Of a stretch of DNA of 14,027 bases, positions 1-7,575 are shown piece after piece. The notes beneath the pieces were generated by a model that worked only from the letters and a program-made list of their open reading frames with translations, did no database searches and was not told where the DNA came from. The translations under genes were made by a program, and so were the position numbers. Within the stretch, counting starts at the first letter, position 1; each line of letters starts with the position of its first letter. Source of the DNA: Bacteroidales bacterium UBA4814. GTDB lineage: Bacteria > Bacteroidota > Bacteroidia > Bacteroidales > UBA7960. The stretch is taken from the NCBI GenBank assembly GCA_002402465.1, contig DHFW01000034.1, positions 1 to 14,027 of the forward strand. Reading direction: 5' to 3'.

Positions 1-40
1 CCGGCTGTCCGACAAATTTTATTTCCGTATTTTTATCCAT
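1..40 (-). CDS. Transposase, N-terminal fragment (runs off the left edge)
   Basis: On the minus strand an ATG at 40-38 opens a frame reading MDKNTEIKFVGQP, cut by the window edge after 13 codons. The short polar start followed by a K-F-x-G-Q-P motif resembles the N-terminus of IS4-superfamily transposases common in Bacteroidota (the DUF4372-containing type); this is recall of family style, and 13 residues cannot prove it. The context supports it: about 100 bp upstream on the same strand (121-140) lies a sequence that recurs inverted at the right edge of the window, as expected for an IS terminus. Family assignment is tentative. Confidence 0.4.
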   Translation of the reverse strand, partial: MDKNTEIKFVGQP

Positions 41-120
41 GTTGATGTTTGTTTGTGTGGTAACTGCAAACATACAACATGGGGGTGAAACCTTCTGGGA
101 GTAACCCCTATTTTTTCATC

Positions 121-140
121 ATCAGAATTTTAGTCGGACA
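121..140 (-). repeat. Probable IS terminal repeat, left copy
   Basis: The minus-strand sequence TCCGACTAAAATTCTGAT (138 down to 121) matches 14011-14027 on the plus strand apart from one extra A. The two copies face away from each other, so both IS bodies would lie outside the window. It also has an 8-bp inverted match, TGTCCGAC against GTCGGACA, to codons 10-12 of the adjacent transposase frame. Confidence 0.5.
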
Positions 141-141
141 C

Positions 142-374
142 TACTGATTTATTATATGAATATTGGCTACTCTTTTTGCAATATACGCAGAACCAAACCA
201 AAGGAAAAATCTTTTTTGATGATAAAAACCGAGCAGTGGGAAGGACCCAAAACATTGGAAACTTAAATAAAACCCCCTGTTTATACCGATTCTAAATATA
301 ACTTACCGCTTAATACTTTATATTTGGTGGTATTTTCATTCAGCGGGGTGGTTTTTCCGGGCAGGATAACTAAC
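142..374. other. Spacer between two insertion sequences, no gene seen
   Basis: This A+T-rich stretch separates the left-edge IS end from the left inverted repeat of the IS1634-type element. Neither strand has a credible coding frame, no RNA gene is recognisable, and I see no convincing terminator or promoter. It is probably the original target sequence into which the elements inserted. Confidence 0.5.
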
Positions 375-389
375 TTAACCCACATTGCA
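375..389 (+). repeat. IS1634-type element, left terminal inverted repeat
   Basis: TTAACCCACATTGCA is the exact reverse complement of the copy at 2465-2479. The match stops at 374 on the outside and at 390 on the inside, apart from scattered bases. Confidence 0.85.
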
Positions 390-570
390 GCTCAATTGGC
401 TTCAAAATGTTAAATAACTGTTAAAACCGCTGTTTTTTTGATATTTTTCGCCTGCTTGCTTTTATAATATCCTGAGAATGAACAACTGCTTTTTGCGTTC
501 TGGCCAAAAAGGGCCTTGTGTGGCACCGGGGCCATTTGTAATTGATCTGCAAGTGGTTGTATCTTTGAAA

Positions 571-2463
571 ATGTTTTTGAAGACCGTCCGCAAGTATATC
601 AAGACCGACAAGACTTATCACACCTACTATCGGTTGTGTGAGAGTTACCGGGACGAGTTTGGTTTTCCTCGTCAACGCATGGTGCTTGGTCTTGGCAGAA
701 TGATGGAGATACCGGATGTTGACCAAAAGCTTGCTTTTATAGACCGCTTGAATGAGTTGATTGATCACCGGCCAGGATTGTTCAGTCCTTGCACAGATGT
801 GGCTGTAGAGCAACTGGCCCAGCAGGTTTACCATGAATTGAAAGTAAAAAGGCGAATTGACAGGCCTTTGAAACAGGACCATGATTTTGATCTGGTAAAC
901 CTGAAAACACTAAAAAACAAAAATATACGAGAGATTGGCGCTGAATCCATATCTTACCAGGCTGTGGAGCAGTTGAACCTCAGGGGCTTTTTACAAGCAA
1001 GGGGCTGGGATGAGAACCAGATCAGGCTTGCCCTGACACATATCATCAGCCGCACGGTATATCCAGCCTCTGAATATAAGGCGGTATCATGGATCCAGGA
1101 GAACTCTGCAATATGCGAATTAACAGGTTATGCAGTGGAAGATATCACCAAGGACAGGCTATATGACATTGCCAAAAAGCTGTACGGGGAAAAAGAAAAA
1201 CTTGAGGATCATCTTTCACGCTGTACCAATGAATTGTTTGGCCTGGACGATAAGATCATTTTATATGATTTGACCAACACCTATTTTGAAGGCCGCATGG
1301 CAAACAGCATGCTGGCAAATCACGGCCGTAACAAGGAGAAACGCAATGATGCCAAACTGATTGTATTGGCACTGATTGTGAACCAGTATGGGTTTTTAAA
1401 GTATTCCGACATTTTTGAAGGCAACACCACAGACCATGAAACACTGGAGATGGTTATCAATAAACTCAACAAAAAAGGACGTTACCGGGGAAAGCAAAAA
1501 CCCATTATTGTCATGGATGCAGGTATCTCCACGGAAGGAAATATCGCTTACCTGCGCCGCCATGGGTATGATTATATGTGCGTAACACGCTCCAAGTTGT
1601 TAAAGTACAGCGCCGACACCACCCAAACACCCGTGCAGATCAAAGACAAATCAAAACAGGTGATTGAACTACAGAAAATCAAAGTAGAAGATGACACAGA
1701 CCATTACTTGTGGGTAAAAAGCCATATGAAGGCAGCCAAGGAACACAGCATGAACGACCTGTTTACGTCACGTTTTGAGCAAGGGTTAAATGCTGTGCAA
1801 AGAGGTATTAGTAAAAAGGGTGGCACCAAAAGGCTTGAAAAAGTATGGGAGCGCATCGGCCGGTTGAAAGAAAAATACCCGTCAGCTCATACCTGGTATG
1901 ACATAGAGGTTACACATAACAACCATGGTATAGCAACCGGTATGTCTTACCAGAAAAAGGCCGGATCGCTGCCTGATAAAAAAGCAGGGGTGTACTTTTT
2001 ACGTACCTCTCTTGATATTGCCGATGAGTGCTCAATGTGGTCTATATATAACACGATCAGAGATATTGAAGCCTCGTTTCGCATCTTAAAGTCTGATTTG
2101 GATTTGCGTCCTATCTATCATAAAACAGACCAGGCGTCCATGGCACACCTGCATCTGGGGCTGATGGCATACTGGATCGTATCCACCATCCGGTACCAGT
2201 TAAAGCTCAAAGGCATAACGCATGATTGGCGAGAAATTGTCCGGATTACGAATACGCAGAAACGGGTCACCACCACGATGGTAAACAGCCAGGATAAGAC
2301 CATACAGATCAGTCAGTGCAGCGAACCCACAGAAAAAGCACAGCAAATCTTCAAGGCCCTTGGGTATCGCGAAAAAATCCTGCCCAGGAAAAAATCTGTG
2401 TGGCACCCTGGCGAACATTTCAAAATTGAAAAACCATTCAATCAGCTCGTTGCGGATGGATAG
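571..2463 (+). CDS. IS1634-family DDE transposase
   Basis: This is the transposase that cuts and joins the ends of the surrounding element. From the ATG at 571 it has 630 residues and begins MFLKTVRK, as related proteins do. The frame is open back to an ATG at 478, but those 31 extra residues do not look like family sequence, so I prefer 571. The catalytic triad is visible in an RNase-H-type fold: Asp in YDLTNT (about residue 233), Asp in VMDAGI (about 316) and Glu in RDIEASFRILK (about 500). The last motif keeps the E-(6)-K spacing typical of IS4-superfamily enzymes. The long insertion between the second Asp and the Glu is also normal. There is no internal stop or frameshift. The gene looks more A+T-rich than the housekeeping genes to its right, consistent with horizontal arrival. 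Confidence 0.9.
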   Translation: MFLKTVRKYIKTDKTYHTYYRLCESYRDEFGFPRQRMVLGLGRMMEIPDVDQKLAFIDRLNELIDHRPGLFSPCTDVAVEQLAQQVYHELKVKRRIDRPLKQDHDFDLVNLKTLKNKNIREIGAESISYQAVEQLNLRGFLQARGWDENQIRLALTHIISRTVYPASEYKAVSWIQENSAICELTGYAVEDITKDRLYDIAKKLYGEKEKLEDHLSRCTNELFGLDDKIILYDLTNTYFEGRMANSMLANHGRNKEKRNDAKLIVLALIVNQYGFLKYSDIFEGNTTDHETLEMVINKLNKKGRYRGKQKPIIVMDAGISTEGNIAYLRRHGYDYMCVTRSKLLKYSADTTQTPVQIKDKSKQVIELQKIKVEDDTDHYLWVKSHMKAAKEHSMNDLFTSRFEQGLNAVQRGISKKGGTKRLEKVWERIGRLKEKYPSAHTWYDIEVTHNNHGIATGMSYQKKAGSLPDKKAGVYFLRTSLDIADECSMWSIYNTIRDIEASFRILKSDLDLRPIYHKTDQASMAHLHLGLMAYWIVSTIRYQLKLKGITHDWREIVRITNTQKRVTTTMVNSQDKTIQISQCSEPTEKAQQIFKALGYREKILPRKKSVWHPGEHFKIEKPFNQLVADG

Positions 2464-2464
2464 T

Positions 2465-2479
2465 TGCAATGTGGGTTAA
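2465..2479 (-). repeat. IS1634-type element, right terminal inverted repeat
   Basis: TGCAATGTGGGTTAA is the exact reverse complement of 375-389. It begins two bases after the transposase stop codon, so the element has almost no 3' non-coding sequence. Confidence 0.85.
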
Positions 2480-2748
2480 ATATACTAAATTTTAGCGGAA
2501 AACAATTTGGTTACTTCAGATTTAACAATGGCGAAAGGACGAGTATTTGTTAATGCTCTTCCCATGATGTTCCCTATTCTGCTTTCAGTTATTCATTTCA
2601 GATTTGATTGAAAGGGTCTGGGGAAATCCAAAGCGGGTAGGGTATGGGTGCTCCACCTGAAAAAAATACGGGTCCCCAATTATTCTTCAGAGACCCGATA
2701 TCAATTGACAGCCTCTTTAAAATTCCTTTTGAAGGCCGTTTTAAGGGC
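2480..2748. other. Spacer right of the IS: terminator and a doubtful short frame
   Basis: This 269-bp stretch lies between the IS and the 3' end of the minus-strand protease gene. It contains a probable terminator for that gene (2660-2697). It also has a 26-codon minus-strand frame (2565 down to 2485) starting MGRALTNTRPF and ending SAKI, whose composition looks protein-like but which I cannot assign. Nothing else stands out. Confidence 0.5.
2660..2697 (-). terminator. Probable Rho-independent terminator of the M6 protease gene
   Basis: Read on the minus strand, CGGGTC (2697-2692) pairs with GACCCG (2674-2669) across a 17-nt loop. TA and then a run of seven T (2666-2660) follow. It lies about 50 bp past the protease stop codon in the right direction. 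The stem is only 6 bp and the loop is long, so strength is uncertain. Confidence 0.5.
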
Positions 2749-5106
2749 TTATCTCAGGATAACCTTCTCACGAAAAACCCCTTCGTGACTGAAGACCTCC
2801 ACGAGGTATAAGCCTGCGGGCAAGCCTTCAGTGCTGATTCGCACTATTTGCCGGGGCTGGGCATCAAGGGCCTGGCCAATCACCTGCCGGCCTGTCAGGT
2901 CATACAGGCGCAGCTGTGCTTTTCCGGAGGCCTGGCCCATCTGCAGCATCAGGTAGCCGCTTTGGCTGGGATTGGGAAAAATGCGGAAACCTGGGGTATC
3001 CTGATTTTCAACAGAAACACTGTAGCCCTGCCGCAGGGTAATGGTGGCTGAGGTGTCTGCTCCACTTACTGCAATAATAGCGGTACGGGGAGTGGCAGCA
3101 GGGTTGGCGTTGAAATACAGGAACAACGAACGGCTGAAAGATCCGTTGGCTGGGAAAGGCTGCACCCACCCCTGGGCCGAATTGGCAGTCCATTGAGAAA
3201 TATTTGATCGAATCTGCACAGGCTGATTGCCAGCTGTATTGTCCAGTTCGTAGGTCGTTTCGCCCACCACCAACAGATAGGATGGCATGGAAATACTGAT
3301 TACCTGACTAGGAGGTGAGATAAGCCCATCGTCGTAGGTGGCCCGCAAAAAATAGGTCACTTCGCCGGCCGGCGCATTGCGGTCAACATAGCTGAAAACT
3401 TCGGAATCATTAATGGTAGCAATCAAGGAGGCTGACCGATAAATCTTTACACTAACCAACGCGGGTTCTCCCTCCAGCCCAGAGGCCTCAGGTACATCCC
3501 AACTCAGAATAACCTCAAAATCATCATTCACCTCGGCCTGAAGATTGGCCGGGGCCTGAACTTCATCAGAGGTGGGCATTAAATCAAAAGAAATGGTTTC
3601 GCCCGCGGCACTAATATTGCTGATGATGATCTCAGAAGGAAGTCCGTTTAGCAAAAAAGCCCCGGGGTTGGAGTCGTCTGAAAAATACGTGCGTCCGGAT
3701 TGCTCGCTGAAATGAGCTTGAAAAATCTGGCCATCTGCATTAGGACCTCCATCCACCCTAAAAAGATACACTTCATCGGGTGGGCCCTGGGCATTGCCGT
3801 TGCCGGCCAAAGGATTAATCCGGTAAACCAGCAAACCCTCGCCAGGAATGTTGGTTTCATAATGCCCACTTCGCTTGCGGTATTCTACCACAAAAAACTC
3901 CTCATCCGAGTTAAAGCTGTTGATCCGAAAGGCATTGTTCTCGGGAGAAGTCAGCGGATTGAGGGTATAGGTGCCCGGGTCGCTGATGGTAGGAATTTCG
4001 CTGATCCATTGCTGTCCGGCATATTTCCATTTCATATAAGCGCCCATATGGACAAAACCCGAATGCATCAAATCCCATGGGCCCACCGGAGTGAAGCCAG
4101 TGCTGTTGTAATGATACAGATCGGGTGCGCCAAGGGCATGAAACATTTCGTGGCAAAGCACATTTACCCCGCTCTGTGTCTGGGGCTGAAAGGTGTAATC
4201 ATAGACCCTTTTTCCGTTGATGTTTACCACTTGCGACCACAATACCCAGCGGTGGGCCCACAGCAGGTTGTTCCAGCCATCCTGCTGCCCGCGAATGATA
4301 AAAGAAACATTGTCCACGCGGCCATCACCATCACCATCCAGGTTCAAATCAGAAGGAATCCCCATAGAAACCGCAAGGACGGCATTCACCAGCAGCGAAT
4401 GCTCGCGATAGGTGCGGCCATTGGGGTTTGAGCCATTTGAGGTAGGAATATCAGGGTCATAGCCAATGGTATTGGTTTCGCTGGCGGGCTGATAATACGC
4501 GCGGGGCTGGGTAGCCTGGTAGGACAGGTTGACCGTCATTTCCGAAACGGGAAAATGATGGCTTTCAATGTCGAGCTGACCATAGGAAACCTCCTGGAAG
4601 TAATGCCTGAGGGAAGGGCCTTGTGGCTTGTTGAAATAGTCGTCGAAAGTGCTTCGGGGGGTGGTAAATTCCTCATCGTCAGAAAAACGAATGTATATAA
4701 CCAGGTTCACCACATCGCCCGTATGCGGTGCTTTGGCCGACTTATCCATATGCAGGTTAAAGTCCTCTACCCTTTTGCGGTATAGTTCCGGACTAATCAT
4801 CACCCTTTTTTCAAGCCCCAGTGCCACCGGGTCATGGCTATCCACACGGTAGGGTGAGGGCACCACTTTTTCGCTTTCGCGGATGGCATAGTAGTAATAG
4901 CCATCAGCCCCCTGTATGATGGTATAGCCATTGGCATCGTGCAGATAGCTGTAAAACTCATCGCCGCTGGCCAGCAATTCGAGCACACTGCCATCGGGTT
5001 GAACCACCTTTTGCGGCAGGTTCTCCTGGTAAGCAGCCAAAAGCTGAAGAGGTAACAAAACAGCCAGAAGCAGCGCTGCAATGGCGAGAAAAAATCTTTT
5101 GTTCAT
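2749..5106 (-). CDS. Secreted M6-family metalloprotease with T9SS sorting domain
   Basis: A 785-residue predicted secreted zinc protease. A signal peptide (about 1-25: MNKRFF, a Leu/Ala-rich core, cleavage near LLAA) leads into an M6 (immune-inhibitor-A-like) catalytic region at about 130-510. The zinc site is HEMFHALGAPD at 319-329, matching HExxHxxGxxD, with Glu320 as likely catalytic base. An Asp/Gly-rich loop at 253-265 (DLNLDGDGDGRVD) looks like a calcium site. Then come a fibronectin-III-like domain (about 515-608), a BACON-like domain (about 609-693, with spaced Trp and a final ATITLRQ strand) and a type A T9SS sorting domain (about 703-785: FRIFPNPS, LYDLTGRQV, LPAGLYLVEV). The sorting domain predicts export across the outer membrane, then release or anchoring at the surface. 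It is transcribed away from dut and has its own probable terminator. The substrate is unknown. Confidence 0.9.
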   Translation of the reverse strand: MNKRFFLAIAALLLAVLLPLQLLAAYQENLPQKVVQPDGSVLELLASGDEFYSYLHDANGYTIIQGADGYYYYAIRESEKVVPSPYRVDSHDPVALGLEKRVMISPELYRKRVEDFNLHMDKSAKAPHTGDVVNLVIYIRFSDDEEFTTPRSTFDDYFNKPQGPSLRHYFQEVSYGQLDIESHHFPVSEMTVNLSYQATQPRAYYQPASETNTIGYDPDIPTSNGSNPNGRTYREHSLLVNAVLAVSMGIPSDLNLDGDGDGRVDNVSFIIRGQQDGWNNLLWAHRWVLWSQVVNINGKRVYDYTFQPQTQSGVNVLCHEMFHALGAPDLYHYNSTGFTPVGPWDLMHSGFVHMGAYMKWKYAGQQWISEIPTISDPGTYTLNPLTSPENNAFRINSFNSDEEFFVVEYRKRSGHYETNIPGEGLLVYRINPLAGNGNAQGPPDEVYLFRVDGGPNADGQIFQAHFSEQSGRTYFSDDSNPGAFLLNGLPSEIIISNISAAGETISFDLMPTSDEVQAPANLQAEVNDDFEVILSWDVPEASGLEGEPALVSVKIYRSASLIATINDSEVFSYVDRNAPAGEVTYFLRATYDDGLISPPSQVISISMPSYLLVVGETTYELDNTAGNQPVQIRSNISQWTANSAQGWVQPFPANGSFSRSLFLYFNANPAATPRTAIIAVSGADTSATITLRQGYSVSVENQDTPGFRIFPNPSQSGYLMLQMGQASGKAQLRLYDLTGRQVIGQALDAQPRQIVRISTEGLPAGLYLVEVFSHEGVFREKVILR

Positions 5107-5287
5107 TGTGTTAATAATTTGATGTACAAATATTTAACAATAACAAGGGGATTTTGGTTCTCAAAGAATAGCCAGGCTGTTTACCCTACCAAAACATACA
5201 TTTATGGTTCATTAAGAAAGTAAAACCAAGCTTTTCATTAATTTTGCGACTAAGATACAAATTTACAGCCTGTTTTAATCTCAAAAA
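5107..5287. promoter_or_regulatory. Divergent promoter region between the M6 protease and dut
   Basis: Both neighbouring genes start outward from this 181-bp A+T-rich gap, so it should hold both promoters. On the minus strand AATATTTG, close to the Bacteroidota -7 consensus TAnnTTTG, lies about 25 bp upstream of the protease ATG, but I see no TTTG box at the expected 19-21 bp spacing. No good match was found for dut, and no operator-like palindrome is evident. Confidence 0.4.
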
Positions 5288-5722
5288 ATGGAAGTTAAAA
5301 TTCTAAATGCATCGGGCAATCCTTTGCCAGCTTACGAAACGGCTTTTTCGGCCGGCATGGATTTGCGTGCCAGCCTGGAAACGCCCCTGGTTTTGAAGCC
5401 CCTGGCCCGCGCTTTGGTGTCCACCGGTCTTTTTATTGAGCTGCCGGCCGGCCATGAGGCACAGGTGCGCCCGCGCAGCGGCCTGGCCGCAAAGCATGGC
5501 ATCACCGTGCTCAATACCCCGGGCACCATCGACGCCGACTACCGCGGCGAAATCAAGGTAATAATGGTCAACCTTTCGGAAAACGAATATACCATTCATC
5601 CCGGCGACCGAATTGCACAAATGATCATCGCCCGCTACGAAAGAGTCAGCCTGGTAGCCGTTGAAAAGCTCAGCGAAACACAACGCGGCAGCGGCGGCTT
5701 CGGACATACCGGAACCAAATAA
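5288..5722 (+). CDS. dut: dUTP diphosphatase (dUTPase)
   Basis: This enzyme hydrolyses dUTP to dUMP and pyrophosphate, keeping uracil out of DNA and supplying dUMP for thymidylate synthesis. The 144-residue protein has the normal length for the homotrimeric family and all five signature motifs in order: AGMDLRAS (22-29), PRSGLAAKHGI (62-72), GTIDADYRGEIKV (79-91, with the catalytic-water Asp and the Tyr that stacks on deoxyribose), GDRIAQMII (106-114) and the C-terminal P-loop-like arm RGSGGFGHTG (133-142). The start is clear: MEVKILNASG is a typical N-terminus, and the upstream sequence is A+T-rich with no competing ATG. It is the first gene of the rightward envelope-related block, 98 bp before the TPR lipoprotein, and this order recurs in Bacteroidota as I recall. 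No strong terminator follows, so read-through is likely. Confidence 0.97.
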   Translation: MEVKILNASGNPLPAYETAFSAGMDLRASLETPLVLKPLARALVSTGLFIELPAGHEAQVRPRSGLAAKHGITVLNTPGTIDADYRGEIKVIMVNLSENEYTIHPGDRIAQMIIARYERVSLVAVEKLSETQRGSGGFGHTGTK

Positions 5723-5820
5723 AAAGATTTGGCCTGCAATCAAAAGCCCGCAAAAGCGTTTTTTTACCACAGGCAAAATCACAAAAAACGGGGCAGGCAT
5801 TTATTTCAAACACTTTTTTA

Positions 5821-7575
5821 ATGAAAATCAAAACGATCTCCAATATTTTCCTGGCAGGTGTGATTCTTGCAACCGGACTGAGCTCCTGCAAAACGGCCGA
5901 GAAGCCTGTAGCAGCGCCTTCGGGCTATATGGAAAGGCAGATGATCACCGAGACCGACCGGCTCGAAAGTTCGGCCATCCTGGTGGAAGCCACCCGCCAA
6001 AAGATACTGGGCAACTGGCCGCAAGCGGTAGTACTCTACCTGGATGCCATCAAAAAAGACCCGCAAAACGATGCCGCCTATTTTGAACTGGCAAAAGCCC
6101 ATGCCATGCAGGGCGAGTTTGCCGATGCCCTGAAGTTCGCACAGAGAGCCGCTGAAATTGACCCTAACAACACCTATTACCTCACCGTGCTGGCCGATAT
6201 TTACACCCTCTCAAACCAGGTTGATAAGTCGATAGAAATTTACCGCCGCCTCACCGGGGAGCACCCCCAGCGGGCAGACTTTCTCCTGAGCCTGGCCAAT
6301 ACTTATATGTATTCTGGCCGCTACAACGAGGCGCTGCAGGTGTTCGACCGCATCGAAGAGATCAGTGGCTTCTCCGAGGAGGTTTCACTGCAAAAGCAAA
6401 AGATACTGGTGGAACAAGGCCGCATTGAAGAGGCCATTGCCGAAGCCGAAAAAATGGTGGCGATTTTTCCCGACGAAACCATGTTTACCGAATTGCTGAG
6501 CGACCTTTACATGGAGGCCGGACAGATAGAAAAGGCCAGGGCCCTGTTTGAGCGCCTGCTCGAAAACGACCCCGAAAATCCCATGGGCCACCTGATGATG
6601 GCCGATTATTACCAGGAAAAAGGCCAAACGGAAAAAGCCTTCGAATCACTTAAAATGGCCTTTCGCAGCCCCCGACTCGACACCGAGAACAAAGGGCGCA
6701 TCATGTATACTTTTTACAACCTTTCGCAGGAAAATCCCGGCTACCTCGACCAGGCCCTGGAGCTGTGCGAACTGCTCATTGAGCTGCACCCCGAAGATGC
6801 CGAGCCTTACCTGATACACGGCGATTTCCTGGCCCGCGAAAACCGACTGGAGGAGGCCCGCGATCAGTTTCTGAAAGGGGCACAACTCGACCCCTCCAAT
6901 GTGGCGGTATGGCAGCAGGTGCTGGTGCTCAACAACCAACTGGGCGACTACCAGGCGATGCTCGAACATTCCGACCTGGCGCTGGAGTATTTCTTTGAGC
7001 AACCTTTGTTTTTCCTGTTTAACGGACTGGCCAATATGCAACTCAAGAATTATGAGGATGCTGCCTCTTCGCTTGAACACGGCTCCTTACTGGTACAAAA
7101 CGACAAGGAGCTGAGCATTCAGTTTTATTCTATGCTGGGCGACACATATCACTACCTCAACGATTTCAGTCGCAGCGATGCCAGCTACGAAAAAGCCCTG
7201 AAGTTAGATCCAAAAAACGCCACCGTACTCAATAATTACGCCTACCACCTTTCGTTGCGCAACACCCGGCTCGACGAAGCCGAATTTATGGCCACTGAGG
7301 CCAACCGCCTGCAACCCGGCATCCCGGCCTACCAGGACACCCTGGGATGGGTGCTCTACCAGAAAGGACGTTACCAGGAGGCTGCCGAATGGATCGGAAA
7401 AGCCGTACAAAGCGCCGAAGAGGCCAGCGGCACCGTACTCGAGCATTATGGCGATGTGCTCTTTAAGCTCAACCAGACCGACATGGCCCTGGAGTATTGG
7501 ATAAAAGCTCAGCAGGCCGGCGAGGCCTCAGAGTTGTTACCCAAAAAAATAAAAGACCGCAAACTTTATGAATAA
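5821..7575 (+). CDS. TPR-repeat outer-envelope lipoprotein
   Basis: A 584-residue protein with a lipoprotein signal ending in the lipobox LSSC, lipidated at Cys23, so it is membrane-anchored facing the periplasm. From about residue 50 to the end it is almost entirely tetratricopeptide repeats, roughly a dozen 34-residue helix pairs with the usual G/A-Y and D-P-x-N signatures (for example LKLDPKNATVLNNYAYHL near 460-478). It has no enzymatic motif. TPR solenoids act as docking surfaces, so a scaffold role in envelope assembly is plausible, with no partner identified. It sits between dut and the DUF4292 gene, and its last codons overlap the next start by 8 bp, which implies translational coupling. 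The ATG at 5821 is the only start that preserves the signal peptide. Confidence 0.88.
   Translation: MKIKTISNIFLAGVILATGLSSCKTAEKPVAAPSGYMERQMITETDRLESSAILVEATRQKILGNWPQAVVLYLDAIKKDPQNDAAYFELAKAHAMQGEFADALKFAQRAAEIDPNNTYYLTVLADIYTLSNQVDKSIEIYRRLTGEHPQRADFLLSLANTYMYSGRYNEALQVFDRIEEISGFSEEVSLQKQKILVEQGRIEEAIAEAEKMVAIFPDETMFTELLSDLYMEAGQIEKARALFERLLENDPENPMGHLMMADYYQEKGQTEKAFESLKMAFRSPRLDTENKGRIMYTFYNLSQENPGYLDQALELCELLIELHPEDAEPYLIHGDFLARENRLEEARDQFLKGAQLDPSNVAVWQQVLVLNNQLGDYQAMLEHSDLALEYFFEQPLFFLFNGLANMQLKNYEDAASSLEHGSLLVQNDKELSIQFYSMLGDTYHYLNDFSRSDASYEKALKLDPKNATVLNNYAYHLSLRNTRLDEAEFMATEANRLQPGIPAYQDTLGWVLYQKGRYQEAAEWIGKAVQSAEEASGTVLEHYGDVLFKLNQTDMALEYWIKAQQAGEASELLPKKIKDRKLYE

Larger units (their letters stand above)
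1..141 (-). mobile_element. Partial insertion sequence, transposase-proximal end
   Basis: This is the part of a left-edge insertion sequence that falls in the window: the transposase start (38-40), about 80 bp of leader, and a probable terminus at 121-141. On the minus strand the terminus reads TGTCCGACTAAAATTCTGAT. A near-identical sequence (one A fewer in the A-run) sits at 14011-14027 on the plus strand. The exact outer boundary and any target duplication cannot be set because the other end of the element lies outside the window. Confidence 0.5.
375..2479 (+). mobile_element. Complete IS1634-type insertion sequence (about 2.1 kb)
   Basis: The element is bounded by a perfect 15-bp inverted repeat: TTAACCCACATTGCA at 375-389 and TGCAATGTGGGTTAA at 2465-2479. 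It carries one long transposase gene on the plus strand, ending one base before the right repeat. TTAA is palindromic, so the outer four bases could be part of the repeat or a TTAA target duplication flanking an 11-bp repeat (CCCACATTGCA). No longer direct repeat is visible: CTTAA on the left and TTAAA on the right do not match beyond TTAA. The length fits IS1634-family elements. The element looks intact and possibly active. Confidence 0.85.

Noticed and set aside
478..570. N-terminal extension of the IS1634-type transposase from the ATG at 478
   Set aside because: The extra 31 residues do not resemble the family, whose members begin near MFLK, so 571 is the better start.
3700..4431. 243-codon plus-strand frame opposite the M6 protease gene
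   Set aside because: It lies wholly antisense to a well-supported domain-rich gene, and its translation shows no coherent domain.
5723..5820. Terminator after dut (CGC AAAA GCG followed by T7 near 5750-5767)
   Set aside because: The stem is only 3 bp, too weak to call, and the following genes are likely reached by read-through.
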